Positions 35,680-49,079 are shown, counted from the first letter of the stretch. The stretch is 64,000 nt of DNA from Gibbula magus (GCA_936450465.1 OW388305.1:42732687-42796686); one strand, 5' to 3'. Notes: generated by a model not told the origin, from the letters alone. Made by a program: numbers and translations.

Positions 35680-36190
35680 AACCGCAGAAGAAACGTCACC
35701 ACATTTTCAACAGTGTAAACGATTTTTTTAAAAATAGGGACATGATTTGTAAACTCAACTGTTAACTGTTAAAGTTTTAATTTAATGTCTGTCCAAGTAC
35801 ACTTTGATGTTGAAATTGCTTTTTCAAAATGGTTTCTGACCAGAATGTTCGGCATTTAATTAAACAAATAAATAAATGTAGAAATATAATTAATAATAGA
35901 TGTTGTCGGCATAAATAACCTTCTTGGATTTAAAGTTGTTGTCGCAACATTACTGTAGGACGTCACAAAACAAGCCAAACATCGCTTTTTGACTCCCATA
36001 TCTCGTCTCGGTGAGGATATTCGAAAACGACGATTTTTATGAATTTCTCAGAAAAATGAAAGATAATATGTTATGGAATTTCACATTTACATGTAGTTAG
36101 TTGGTGTCTGGAGACATGTTGTATCTCTGTTTTAGTCGTGTTTATCACTCGTGGATTAAATTATCTTTTAAACTCACGTGCAAAAGAAAC
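35680..36190. repeat. Dispersed unclassified repeat, longest copy
   Basis: Shares ordered blocks with 3633-4085, 18660-18850 and 40210-40560, including GCAACATTACTGTAGG, ATATCTCGTCTCG and CTCGTGGATTAAATTATCTT. No terminal repeats found. Confidence 0.5.
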
Positions 36191-36686
36191 GTCTCCATAT
36201 GAAATACAAGACATTTCTGTCCACCAGTGATAAAAACGATTGAAATAGTGTTACATCATGTCATGTCATGGTTTAGAAGATATAGGCTCTGAAAGATTTT
36301 TTGTGCATTAAATTTGAAATTTTCATTTTTTTTAATACTTGTTCATATAATAATTATTCATTAACATCTCTTCTGTAGGTTGAAAGTCTCCGTTTGCCAT
36401 ATTTGCTTCTATAAAATCCTGAAAAACATTTATATTCAAAGGTACCAAAAAGGTGCCACATGTTCGGAGCAACTGTTTACATATCACTTTATTTTGAAGT
36501 GATAGAGCTGTTGGTCTAGAAGATATTTTACGGTCGCATCTTTGAGAATGGGTTAGTGCTGTTTGCAGCGTAACAACCATCCTCGATAATCCAGCGCTAT
36601 TGTTCCGATAAATCTACACACAAGCGCTGGAAAACAGTAAGGGTATTTATCCCTAACCTAGTTACCTCCTCTTGGGTCCATGCTAT

Positions 36687-36764
36687 CCAATCAGAAACGA
36701 AACGCAGACACTATCTGCGTAAACAACTCGACCAATCAAAACGCATCACTACCGTTTTTTATAG
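36687..36764 (+). promoter_or_regulatory. Promoter-like region of the helicase fragment
   Basis: CCAAT at 36687 and 36732, each followed by CA(G/A)AA(A)CG, and a TATA-like TTTTTTATAG ending 10 bases before the ATG. Position and spacing suggest the captured or original piece includes a promoter. This is inference from motifs only. Confidence 0.45.
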
Positions 36765-36773
36765 AAACAAACC

Positions 36774-37031
36774 ATGGCGGCGGCCGACTCACTCGATTAC
36801 GATAAAGTTTGTAACAAATTCAGCGTAGAAAACCTGACAGAAACTCAAAAGAAAGTTTTAAGAAGTATGTACGAGAAGAAGGGTGTATTCATGTCCATCA
36901 AAACGGGTGGAGGTAAATGATTAAAATCCCTGTGCTACCAGGCGTTCCCAATCATCTGCGAAAGCCAAGATCCTGACATGAGAGTGCTTGTTATTTCACC
37001 CTTGATTTCAAGTGATCTCATTGGTAGTTAG
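36774..37031 (+). pseudogene. RecQ-like helicase N-terminal fragment inside the MULE
   Basis: ATG in ideal context (ACCATGG) begins 48 codons (MAAADSLDYDKVCNKF...), then TGA at 36918, and continues in the same frame to TAG at 37029. Residues about 16-30 (FSVENLTETQKKVLR) fit the Q/zero motif. KTGGGK followed after the interruption by SLCYQAFPIICE is Walker A, and VLVISPLIS is motif Ia. The stop lies in a 9-base insertion (36918-36926) exactly between the Walker A lysine and serine. After motif Ia homology ends, and the right inverted repeat follows about 30 bases after TAG. Helicase motifs II-VI are missing, so no active enzyme can be made. Confidence 0.85.
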
Positions 37032-37163
37032 AAAGCAAGCGTTTCGCTGAGTCATTGCGAAGGGAGGTAACTAGGTTAGGAATAAATACCCTTACTGTTT
37101 TCCAGCGCTTGTGTGTAGATTTATCGGAACAATAGCGCTGGATTATCGAGGATGCGTAACAAC

Positions 37164-38394
37164 GTTCTCAGTGACCGCCACTTGGCAGGTACACACTTCC
37201 GGAGTAGTATGTTTATACTAGTCAGCATTTAAACGTCACTAATCCAACATAATTACCACTATGCGATTGTAAATCTGGTTTATAGATGTCAGGAACAATA
37301 CAAATAAAGTTGTACATGTATATGATTTATATTTTCAAATCAAATTCAAATCATTTGTTTAGATAAAATAAACACACGTGCGTTATACGACCTTTTTATA
37401 AAAGAAATTGATTTCGCGTTGTTCTTTGTGATTCACCTTACAGTAAGCTTTTAAATCGATATATGTCTTCTTAATTGTAGTATTATGATTTGATTTTCAG
37501 CTTGATCCTGACTCTCAATAGACCTGTATGCTGATTTGTTGGTTTACACTTGACACTATCCCGCAAAGTAATGTAGAACATATGCGCAACATTTTAACAG
37601 AATCAGATCAATAGTTTTGCAATAGGTGATATTTCATGAACATGCAGAAATTCGAAGAGGAATTTGTTGTTTACATTGCATGAGTAGACCCTGATGTAGA
37701 ATAGTTTTGCAAGTTCTCTAGTTTTTCTGTAATAGGTCGCACTAAGTTCAAAATATATAAAATAAATTGGAACAACATAATAAATTCACGAAAGTCATTT
37801 CAACTTGCATTGTACTTCTCTGAATAAAGTAGAAGACATTTGCCAAATTTAACAGAATTGGATGGTTAGTTTTTCTCTCATAGGTCGGACAAGACTATGG
37901 AACGGACAGAAGGATGAACGAAATCGTTTGTACTTCTGTATAGCCTCGGTCGGTGGTACAATACAGTTCACAATTAAAGCTAACACATACCGCCTTTCAA
38001 CTATTCTATAACAATATCTAAATTTTCGTTTTTGAGTTTATCAACGTGTTTTATAAGCCTATGACCTTATGCTGATCTGAAGAGAAAGGGACCACATCGA
38101 CCATTACGCATGCACGTGCATATTAACAACATGCAAACAACTTTTGTTCTACACACACATACGTTAACACCTGTTGAAACAAATTCTGATACACACACTG
38201 TAACTTCGCGTTTGATAATGTTATATGGTTAAATGAATACAAACAACAGTTGTAAGCCAGGTTTTCTCATTTCCATAGTCCAAGATAAATTAAATTGACA
38301 ATCGCTTTGCCAATTTTTATCATAATTTGATGATTATTTTTTTATTTTAAGGGGTAGACATAGTTTTGTATGGACCTGTGCCTAACTCAATACC
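37164..38394. other. No recognised feature
   Basis: AT-rich. GCATGCACGTGCAT near 38107 is a short palindrome. No gene supported. Confidence 0.4.
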
Positions 38395-39240
38395 GACCAG
38401 GTGGTCCCTTTCCCGGTAGCCTTCCCCATATGTGTCCGTACCCTCCGTGTTCAGGCACCGACTTAAACATTTGGGTGGACTGAGTGCAATGTAAATGAAG
38501 TACCTTGCCCAAGGGCACAACACAGTATAAGACCCAGGTCACACATGTTTGGTGTCTCCACCGGGATTCGAACCCGGGTCTCTAGCGTTAGAAGCCGGCA
38601 CGCTAACCACTGGACCACTGCGCTCAAATAACATCTAGTCACAGAGATCATATTTATAACATTACCATTAACAGGAGACATCTGATACCAGCAAGACTCG
38701 TCAATACTGGTTAATGGAGCGGCCACTGACTGATTGCTTTGGGAGAGTCATCAGAGGATAGTTTATGAGATGCAGGAACAATGAGTTTTGTTTATACAGT
38801 TGATATATACAATCAGTTTACCGTTAGAACTGTAGAAAGTGAAAGTAGAAAACTACCAGGACAAGTAGTACCGACCATTACAGAGAACTATTGAGGGCAG
38901 AAGACGTAGTGGAAATAATGATTTAACCGCATCCGCATAAAAGTATTTCACATAGCCTCTTTACAATTCCATGAAAATGAAATAACAACACAGATTGCAA
39001 ACAAAAAAAACAACATAATATCAACGATCTTAATTGATATTCACCTTCGACTTCCTCTGCAAGGCATAACTTGTGCCAGTCTCTCACCCAATTTTAACCG
39101 ACCAGGTGGTCCCTTTTCCGGTAGCCTTCCCCATATATGTCCGTACCCTCCGTGTTCAGGCACCCAATATCAACAATCTAAATTGATATTCACCTTCGTC
39201 TTCCCATGAAAGGCATAACTTGTGCCAGTCTCTCACAAGC
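38395..39240. repeat. Duplicated modules around a SINE
   Basis: A module of about 65 bp (CGACCAGGTGGTCCCTTT...CGTGTTCAGGCACC) occurs at 38395-38458 and 39100-39163. A second module (TTGATATTCACCTTCG...TTGTGCCAGTCTCTCAC) occurs at 39033-39090 and 39182-39234. The modules interleave, suggesting local tandem duplication of a repeat of unknown class. Confidence 0.75.
38470..38630 (-). mobile_element. SINE with CTGGGTGGACTGAG domain, copy 2
   Basis: Minus-strand tRNA head with AGTGGTTAGCGTGCCGGCTT and GGGTTCGAATCCCGG (complement of 38563-38577), then the conserved body GTGCCCTTGGGCAAGGTACT and GCACTCAGTCCACCC. Better preserved than the copy at 15993. Confidence 0.85.
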
Positions 39241-39364
39241 TAATTTTAACATTGCACTTTTCATCGCCTTTTCTATGCCCGAGATGTCTGAATGCATTAA
39301 CAAGCAACACGCTGGCAAAGAATAACTGACTAAATATCACATTTCGCAAACCAGCGTCTTTGTT

Positions 39365-39497
39365 TCACAGGGGCTGGTATTGATGAAACCAATTCGTCCT
39401 AAATACAAATTATGTATATGTAGGTAGCTGTCAGAGGACGAAGTTTTTTTAATTTTATTTAGGACGAATTGTTTACAGCAATACCAGCCCCTGTGCT
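39365..39497. repeat. Inverted repeat, AGGGGCTGGTATTG ends
   Basis: CACAGGGGCTGGTATTG...CAATTCGTCCTAAAT pairs with ATTTAGGACGAATTG...CAATACCAGCCCCTGTG around about 50 bp. Possible short foldback element. Confidence 0.8.
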
Positions 39498-40209
39498 TTG
39501 TTTATCGTACAGTAGTACAAGGGAGGTAACTCCTACGTACGAAGTCCGTACGTCGTTACCGAAGGGAAATATGGCACATTACCGATTTGACCAGTGTTTG
39601 TCTGACATTGCTGTACATGTCGAAAGAAAATAATGTCCCCGTCTTGCTTACCAACGTTAGTTGCATTCAATCCTAATCAAGGAAAGTCAAGCAACAGTTA
39701 GAAAGATCAGATGATGCCCCGTGTACATCAAAGGCATGTTTTGATTGATCTACCTGTCTCCAAGGTGGCTTTTACTGTTGCCGCCGATCTTACCAACTAG
39801 CCTCAATGAAAGACCACACACTACGTGTCTGCCAGATTATTTCATTAAGTTTCTTTGAAAGTGTGCTGTAATTACCATTCAAACCTTTCTGTCTGATCTC
39901 GACAGTAAGGAAAATATCCTGAGTCGCTTTTAATTAAGCCTCAGATTGAAAGTTCAGTTTGCTGACTCCGAGCATTTTCTTGTTTTTGTGCTTAAATTTA
40001 ACTTTTTTTGTGCTTAAATTAAACTTTTCCCCATAAACAACAGAGCATTGAAATCACCGAGTATCATCCAGTTATTTGATGTTCTTTGAAAACGTTTTCA
40101 TTTAATTTTATAAACTGTTTAAAATCTTTGATTTTTTAACCTTTTTTTCTACATCGATATTTTCATTGAACTTACCTATATATGTTTGCAGATTGACGTG
40201 TACATTTGT
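39498..40209. other. No recognised feature
   Basis: Includes a CGTACG-rich palindrome (39531-39556, CCTACGTACGAAGTCCGTACG). No gene supported. Confidence 0.4.
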
Positions 40210-40721
40210 AAACTATATTTTATTTCATACTCACGTGCACAATAAACGCCCCCACATTTTCAAAAGAGTATAAAATTAAATATTGACGTATGAGAAAGTC
40301 GATTTTTTAATGTATTTGAAAGATATTATCAAGAAGTAGTCACAATTTCGTGCATCAGAGTATAGCATTTTTATTTTTCTGTCTGTTCAAATACACGTGG
40401 GGTGCTTTTTCAAGATGGTTTTTGGCCACAATGTTTAGTATTTAAGTTTTAAAAAAAATAGAAAGTGAATTTATAAAAAAAAATAAACGATGGCGTCGAC
40501 ATAATAACATTCATGGATTTAAATTTGTTGACGCAACATTACTGTAGGCCGCTCGATGGGAAATGGACTCGCATGGTGTAACCGAAACATGTACATTCGT
40601 TTTACTTTTGTTTTTCTTTTTGTTGATTTAGGAGTATTATTTAGCCATTGGTAACACTTACTTATATTTTTGTGAGAACACATTATATCAGTAAGGAAAA
40701 CGTGCTACAACGCCTTTAAGG
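40210..40721. repeat. Dispersed repeat copy plus half of a TTAA-MITE relative
   Basis: 40210-40560 matches 35680-36190 (CCCCACATTTTCAA, CAAGATGGTTTTTGGCCA, GCAACATTACTGTAGG). 40561-40721 ends AACGTGCTACAACGCCTTTAA and is the counterpart of 34821-34940. Confidence 0.55.
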
Positions 40722-40978
40722 TTAACGTGACTCACAAACAACGACACAGAACTCCAGGATAGCATGTAAAAAGCGTGCATAACGTGCCGAGTCTTGTCAA
40801 GTGACGGTGCCATGTAAAAAGCGTGCATCACGTGCAAGCGTCTTGTCAAGTGACGGACCGGGCGGGTTAATCAATGCGAAAGTGTCAATTCATGTGCGGG
40901 ATATCCAAAAGTTTGTTTTCGAATTAGATTTTTAAGTTCTAATATCCTCATCCAGTAGCCATGTTATTCTCATCCGAC

Positions 40979-42366
40979 AGAGGTAACTCCCTTCAGATTT
41001 CCTATCCTAACCTCTGTTCTACATGGCCTGAATCCGAGTGTAGAAATGGAGTGTCCTTATTTGTTGCAATTGAATATATAGTTGTGCAATCAGCGACGCC
41101 GTTGTAAAAGTGACATTTGCCAATGACATGCCATAATGATAAAATATACGTAAGATAAACGTTTTCTCGTTCACTGTGTTTTCCTCGAAATATGCTTTTT
41201 GATTTTGTGAAAACAATTAGGAGATAAACCTCTGTGTTTTTAACTTTGTGTGAGTCTAACGTAGATTCGATACCGATTTTTTATCATTCGGAGCCAAACG
41301 CGTAAGCGTGAGGCTTCGAATGATAAAAAAGGTATCGAATCTACGTTAGACTCACAAAAAGTTAAAAACACAGTAGGTTTATCTCCATTCTACCATGACG
41401 AATTATCAGCGTATTTTAAACGTGTTTCTTTGACACTGAGGAAGTGAACTGAGTGATGCGGTAATCGGTTGAACCCATTTTTCTTCAGGTATGACGCATC
41501 ACATTTTCGTTGTTTTCGATGCGGTTGAAATTGAATAAACAGTGAAATTAAAAATTCATACATATTCAGATATGATTATTAAGTGACAACATAGATTTCA
41601 ATCTAATAGAACATACAGGTTTGTAAATCTTAAGGTTTCTTCGCCTTGAAAGCTTTCCTCCACCACTTGTCAAATTGACGCGACCATTTCCTGTGACGTC
41701 ATAACTGATTTAGCTTATGACGTCATTGTATTCGAACCGAAACCGGTTCCTTCACGGCTTATCGCGGTCTTGATCGTCTACTGTAGTTTCACTGTTTAAA
41801 ACATCGGTCCTAATAAGAATTATTTTCCAAAACAGATACACAGATAAAATTGCGTAGAAAGAAAACATGATGGAAACCGTTAAGTGAAGATAACTGATTT
41901 ACCCATGTTATTTCAATGACATAGTTTGGCCTAGAATCTTACGTCACCGTGTATCCAAACGCTGAAAATCGCTGTTCACAAAAGTCGTGTTCGAACCTCC
42001 GTTCGACCATAAAATAAACCAATCAAAAACAAGGATTTTAAAATGTCATGGTAGAATTGATCATAAACTTGCTGATAGATAAAGAAGACCAAATCAAAGA
42101 CAAATACAAAAAACAGTTCATGTGTGTTATTTACATCAGACATATTCGAAGGATATATGCTAATGAGCAAGACCCTTGAGAGTCAGGTGCCTAGATCTTT
42201 GAAGTCACTCGGTCGATGTGGCCGCTGAAAGATGAGTTTTCATTGAAACAGGTATACAGTGTGAGGTTGTCCTTTTCCCCGCTAGGGAATTTTACTGGAG
42301 CATTGAAATGCATACGATGGAGAACAGAGGTAAGGATAGGAAATCTGACGGGATTAACCTCTGTTG
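40979..42366. mobile_element. 1.39-kb inverted-repeat element with internal hairpin
   Basis: Ends of about 45 bp: CAGAGGTAACTCCCTTCAGA...CTAACCTCTGTTCT at 40979-41023 and its complement at 42318-42366 (ATCCTTACCTCTGTTCT, inverse). It contains a 168-bp hairpin (41220-41387) and two TGACGTCA sites (41695 and 41719). No transposase ORF. The target duplication is unclear. Confidence 0.65.
41220..41387. repeat. Long near-perfect hairpin
   Basis: Arms of about 75 bp from GGAGATAAACCT to ATCATTCGGAGCC pair with GGCTTCGAATGAT to AGGTTTATCTCC, with the loop around AAACGCGTAAGCGTGA. The loop itself contains an ACGCGTAAGCGT dyad. Confidence 0.93.
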
Positions 42367-42737
42367 GAAGAGAGTGTACCCATGTAAATTACTTTAGAAT
42401 AAGATTAAACGATTAATGGACCACTGTTGGTAAACAGCTGATTTGGAGGAAGACAGAATATGTTTTTATGATGACAGCATGCTTCATGTTTTATAACTCT
42501 CCCATGAGAATGTATGTTTTCTTCTACTGTTGTGTCAAACTACATCAGCACAGAGTGTCAGTTAGACTTTCGCATTCTAAGGAAACCGACAATATTCTCG
42601 TTTTTTCTCTTCTCAAACTGCTTAAACAACCGCAGGGACGACGGAAACGGTGGATTGTAAATTTTTCATCTATAAATATATTTGACAACATGTTTACAGA
42701 TACCATTGTGTTTTAAGATAACACCAATGGCACTGAC

Positions 42738-42795
42738 TTTAAAGGCGCTGTAGCACGTTTTTTGTATATTATTTTTTCTCAAATTTGTCATGTAT
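42738..42795. mobile_element. TTAA MITE fragment
   Basis: One end only: TTAAAGGCGCTGTAGCACG followed by TTTTTTGTATATTATTTTTT. Confidence 0.6.
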
Positions 42796-43003
42796 TATCA
42801 AAGTTTAATATATTGTGACATTAGTGGGTAATACATAACATATTTATAGAAAACGGTTGTCAGCGTTGGAAGAAAAGTGTGCTACCTATAACGCGACAGT
42901 TTTGTGAAACTCATCAGTATGAGTGGTAGATTTGGAGGTTATATGCGATTTTTAGATTTCAGACAACAAGATGGTTGACTATTCGATCATTGTACCATAT
43001 TTA

Positions 43004-43455
43004 AAATCCCATAGAGATCCGTGTCCACAGGAAGTTATAATATTACCAACCACTGTGATGCTTTAAAATTTCTGGAAGCAACTTAAAAGTTTCAACATCG
43101 GTTTTTGAGTAACGCTTCGAAGAATACCATAACGGAAATTGACGAAGTCTTCCGAATGTTTGCAATAAAACGGTGCATATGCAGCCCTCGTTAGGTTATT
43201 TCCATGAACACATACAGTGATTCTCTATGGCTGCAATCGAATCTGACACACCGAAACGTATATACTGTCGCACACAAATTATCTGTGCTTTGCGTATTTT
43301 CATTTTTTTGTGTTGGAAACTCAATAAGCCGAAGTGGCCGAGAAAGCTGAAATCTGATTGGTCGGATAATGGTCGATCCTACCAGCTAATTAGCCGTCGA
43401 TTTCGGGGTTATTTCCTTTAAATAACTTCCTGTGAACACTGATCTCTACGGGATT
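43004..43455. mobile_element. Inverted-repeat element of about 450 bp
   Basis: AATCCCATAGAGATCCGTGT...CACAGGAAGTTAT at the left and its near-complement ATAACTTCCTGTGAACACTG...ATCTCTACGGGATT at the right. No ORF of note inside. Confidence 0.7.
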
Positions 43456-43655
43456 CCGTCAGATCATAGATGAGTGACAACAAAAATGAGCAAATAAGTC
43501 AAGGGAACGAATCAGTGATTTTAATGATATTGCGTTTTACCAACCTTGCAAGCTAACCACAATTTAATAAGTCAGTTTGAAGGGGCCGAGGATAAGCTGG
43601 AGGATACGTTGAGTTTCGATCAGATAGGTTTTCCCCTATCCCACGAATGTGTTTC

Positions 43656-44934
<1,279 letters not shown>

Positions 44935-45297
44935 TTAAAGGGGCAGTAGCACGTTTTTTCGCTCAAATAAGTTGATGAAATGTATTTGAAAAATAATTTC
45001 ACCAATAGTAAAACATCCTTCTCTCTTAGGAAAATAAAGTTTAAAATGAGTGTGCATGTTTCGGTAAAGCCATGGGAATCGTTTTTGTAATGCAAAATAA
45101 TAAATTGTGTTCACAATAAAATGGCCGCCATGCAATTTTTGCTTTATACGCAACATAGTTTTTACCACTCCAGAAAATTGGTTTGTGTAATAAGATGTTT
45201 TACCCTCTAAAGTTGGTTTAAATGACATAAACTATCATTATAAATGGGAAATTTGAAAAAAATAAATTTTGCAAATAACGTGCTACTGTCCCTTTAA
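44935..45297 (+). mobile_element. TTAA MITE, copy 8
   Basis: 363 bp; TTAAAGGGGCAGTAGCACG to CGTGCTACTGTCCCTTTAA; core AAAATGGCCGCCATGCA near 45118. Confidence 0.93.
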
Positions 45298-46809
45298 GCC
45301 ATAATTAGTGCTCGAAGTAGGCATACACCTTTCAGTTCCAGTTTCAGATGATTGAAAAATTGCGATTTCGATTCCAATTACATCTATACATTTCTGATTA
45401 ATACACTAGAATGCATAGTTTTGGTTCATTATTTTGTATCACAATGACGTTCATCAAAATATTATTCATAATCTTGTTTTCATGACAACCATTTTCAAAG
45501 TATTGGGAAAATTCAATGGTTCTTAACTTTTTTTGCTCTGAAAAGATATGTCCAAACTCCTGATTATCACATAAATGGTATAATCATTAGATTTGTCTTT
45601 AGAATGTCTTTATGAAGTATTCAGAAGATAGTGGGATGAAGGAGAAACATATTTTATGAATTCACAAATTCTCTTCAACTTTAAAATTTTAAAAGTATAG
45701 AAGCTAACACCGACTTCAAGCAAGATATAAATATGTAAGCATCTACACCAAAACGTCGCCCTCTTTCAACACAGTAGTTATAACTCCATAGAACTCGTTT
45801 CTAATTGAAGAAGTCTGAATTTGAATACGTTTGGTACGATATGGTACTTGATAGTCGTTAGGGGAGTGGATTTATTCAACAGGATTAGTTTATATTGCTT
45901 AAATACGAGACAAAATAAAACATTACACAAACTCCATTTCCACTAGAAATACATGCCATTTAGAAAGTGAACAAATATGACAAGGTTACATTTGGGATAA
46001 CATTACCTTAATAGTACAAATTCTTGTACTTTTCTTACAATAATTTGTACTATTGAAGGCAGTCTTATTCCAAATGTAACTTGGTAATATCAATTTCCAC
46101 TGTTAACCAATTGCTTCAAAATCTAAGCAAAAGAAAGATGTAAGCCAATGAGATAATATAATAGATATATAATTAATATATAACAATCCCCCAAAGTGTA
46201 ACGATGGAAATGAAACTGAAATATAAACAGTGGCGTGTAAGTTGGTTATAAGAAATATTAGTCTGAGTCTGTTCAATGTCACGTCAAACCTAACATATGA
46301 GACAATATACAAGTTGTAGGTAGTAAGGATTGACGACCATTTCGTCTTGGCAAATCGATAAAACACGAGGAAACCCAGACTAATAAGCAACATATCTTGA
46401 TAGTTCATCAGACACTAGATATAAAAACGTATATCCATGACATCATATATGTCAGTTTTTGATGCTGTAATGTACAACGTGTGTGTCTGGAAACGTCTTC
46501 GCGAAATCGAATCAACGCAATAACATATTAGGGCATACAGTCAAAGTATTTCTAATTCTGATAGAGCATTTGAAAGTGGCATTAATAAGTTCGAAACATG
46601 TACTGACGTCATGTGGCTGAGCAATCTTCTTGAAATCCGAAAATTGTTTTTCAAATTCTGTATGAAAATAACTGTTACAATCTGGTGTAGCGGTGAAGAG
46701 CTATTAAAGTCTTAGACTATAATGAATAATAGATCTCCATGTGGCTTTACAGGAGTAATGTGTATGATGGCCGAGGGGGGACATCGCTCTTTCGCTCTAT
46801 GGTAACAAC
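45298..46809. other. One hairpin, otherwise nothing
   Basis: 45983-46085 is an imperfect inverted repeat (GGTTACATTTGGGATAA...AATAGTACAAATT pairs with AATTTGTACTATT...TTATTCCAAATGTAAC). The rest is AT-rich without a supported gene. Confidence 0.5.
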
Positions 46810-46906
46810 GCGATGAAGATAAAGCGATATGGCAATACGACAAAGGGGTAAGGCCAAACGACAAAGCGATATGGCCACACGACAAAGCGATATTGCAGCA
46901 CGATAA
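46810..46906. repeat. Degenerate 25-bp tandem repeat
   Basis: Four units of ACGACAAAGCGATATGGCCA type (46818-46900), diverged from each other. Confidence 0.75.
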
Positions 46907-47070
46907 ATATGTTTCGTTATTAAAGATTAACTCATAACTGGCAATGGACACACTGGCGCGCTCTGCTGGGGACGAGTACACTACCGCCCGACGGCCACGT
47001 GCGGAGCGAGTTTGCGCGTTGGATCACAGGTGAAGTTTAGAGCAAATATGTTGCGTAACAGAGATGAACG

Positions 47071-47400
47071 ACCTGTGCCGTGTTCAAGATAGGTTTCAAA
47101 GTAATCGCTCAAAGAGCGATTACTTTGAAACCTATCTTGAACGCGATTGCTCAATGTAGCGCTACGTAGCAAGGCGAGCAAACTTTGAGGAATTTGCACT
47201 GTGTCGTTCAAGAGAGAAGAAGCGCTCATTGAGCGCTACATTGAGCGCTACATTGAGCGCTACATTGAGCAATTTAAGCGCTCGCTGCTATTGAACGGGG
47301 CGCAGTTTTGCCTATGCCAGAACGAAAAGCAAGGTCGTTCGGGCATTTGGAAAACTGGTCGTTCATTTCTGTTGCGCAACATATTTGCGCTAAACTTTAC
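47071..47400 (+). mobile_element. GCGCTACATTGA element, copy 1
   Basis: Contains a perfect hairpin with 29-bp arms (47082-47142, GTTCAAGATAGGTTTCAAAG...), AATGTAGCGCTACGTAGCAA, GTGTCGTTCAAGAGAGAA, then a 12-bp repeat GAGCGCTACATT and GCGCTCGCTGCTATTGAACGG. Relatives are at 50004 (inverted) and 50898. Confidence 0.75.
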
Positions 47401-47459
47401 ATGTGCTTAGATATATTCCCGGCTATTGGTCTTTCATGTTGTAACATATAGTTCAATGT

Positions 47460-47640
47460 CGAAAAGCAAATTTATTCGATATTCATCTTTCGTAGAGTAG
47501 TGCAAAATAAATGACGAAAAGCAAATTCATTTGATGTTCATCTTTCAACTTGATCAATTATTTGAAAGAGGAAAAGCAATTGTTTTTGCTATTCGTTTTT
47601 CGCATAAGTGAATCACGAAAAGCAAATTTGGAATATGCGT
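47460..47640. repeat. GAAAAGCAAATT repeats
   Basis: Four diverged units of GAAAAGCAAATT..TTCGATATTCATCTTTC type, spaced about 50-60 bp apart. Confidence 0.6.
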
Positions 47641-49079
47641 CAGCGGATATTAGATCTTGACATTAACGAAATAAATCCACATCAACAATAATACTGCAAC
47701 TGCAGTTTCACCACTGACCAACATATGCTGGCCAATCCGAAACAATATATTAGATCTCCTTTGTAAATGTTAGATTGTCATGATTGTAATCGCGATGGGT
47801 CATGGGACTTAAACCTTTAAAAGCTAATAGGCATTTACACACTCAGCATATTGACACCGTAATGTAAATTTATCCCGCATACACATCACACAGTATCATT
47901 AAAGTTACCCGTGGCAGTCATCTAGGTCATCATTGCTCTTGAATGGCTGCAATAACATACGGAATGATTATATTTACCCTTTGAGAGTAACGCTGATACC
48001 GATACCGCACCAATACATGTATAAGCATCCCCATCGAGGACCGACATCTGACGATTAAATATGGAATTTGAATTATAGGAAATTGTGTAAAACACTGATG
48101 AAACTTATATGTTGATTGAGACATATATTGCTTAAAATGTTCCGTATGATCTTGGAATGATCACTATCTGCAGATTGTGTCACCATTTCTTAATTGTTTA
48201 AATGACAATATTGATACAAACATTGACAAAGATTAGTAAAGCCCTGAGATCTTGGATAAAATAAAAACACAATAAAAACATTGCAAAGAAAATTTTAACA
48301 AGAACTGGAAACAATTAACTTGTAAATGTTCTAAATGTTTTTAATCACAAGCTTGCAAACACTAATTTTTAAAAACTCATAGTAACTTTCTTTGAAGTGT
48401 AATTTCAAAGTTCAAGCGATGCTAACCGACAGCGAGTCCATGTCAAGTACGTCAACTATATTGTAGGAAAATCTGACTGGATGTCGCTTAAAATATAACC
48501 CAGACCACTTGGGAAACGTAAGTCAAAGCCGTATGACAGTTCTTAGTTTTTTATCGCCAACATAAAATATTTTACTGTCCAAAACGCTATCGTTATATGA
48601 GATTGTAATGCTTGGAAATTCATTTTAAATGGAATAGTTTGACAGACAGACATTTTATTCAGTATAAAGGCCAAAGGCCCAAAATACAATTACATTACAA
48701 ATATGAAACAAGCGCACATAAAATACAACAGGTTTATGAATTTAAAATTGCAGCTCTAGTTTTACATATACATTTAAGAAAGTTAACAACACTCATGCTA
48801 ATATTTTATCTTTACTGCTAAGAATGTGGCCAAGAAAAGTGATACATGTATTTGCTTCTGCTTTGTAAATAAACACATCTCAAAGTTGAGAATTTGAAGG
48901 AAAAGCAAATGTTATAGATGATAACACCTGAATCTCGAGCGTGGATAAATTAATAAATATTATACACAATGAAAATAGGTTTTGCACTAAAATGTAAATG
49001 TTTCACTGGGCTTGAAAGTATGGCGGTATCGAATTACTACAAATGGAATAAACCCACTACCAGTCCACAAAGGTAAAAG
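47641..49079. other. No recognised feature
   Basis: AT-rich; no gene, RNA or clear element seen. Confidence 0.4.

Larger units (their letters stand above)
36578..37154 (+). mobile_element. Mutator-like element carrying a helicase gene fragment
   Basis: 577 bp with 92-bp inverted ends (36578-36669 and 37063-37154) that differ at one base. It is flanked by a perfect 9-bp duplication CGTAACAAC (36569-36577 and 37155-37163). Long inverted ends plus a 9-bp duplication point to a Mutator-type (MULE) element. Between the ends lie two CCAAT boxes, an A/T-rich TATA-like box and the start of a RecQ-type helicase ORF (listed separately). No transposase is present. It is either a gene-capturing Pack-MULE-like copy or an internal-deletion derivative of a larger element that encodes the helicase itself. 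Confidence 0.9.

Noticed and set aside
38560..38632. Functional tRNA gene on the minus strand
   Set aside because: It continues into the conserved SINE body, and the 5' and 3' ends do not form an acceptor stem.
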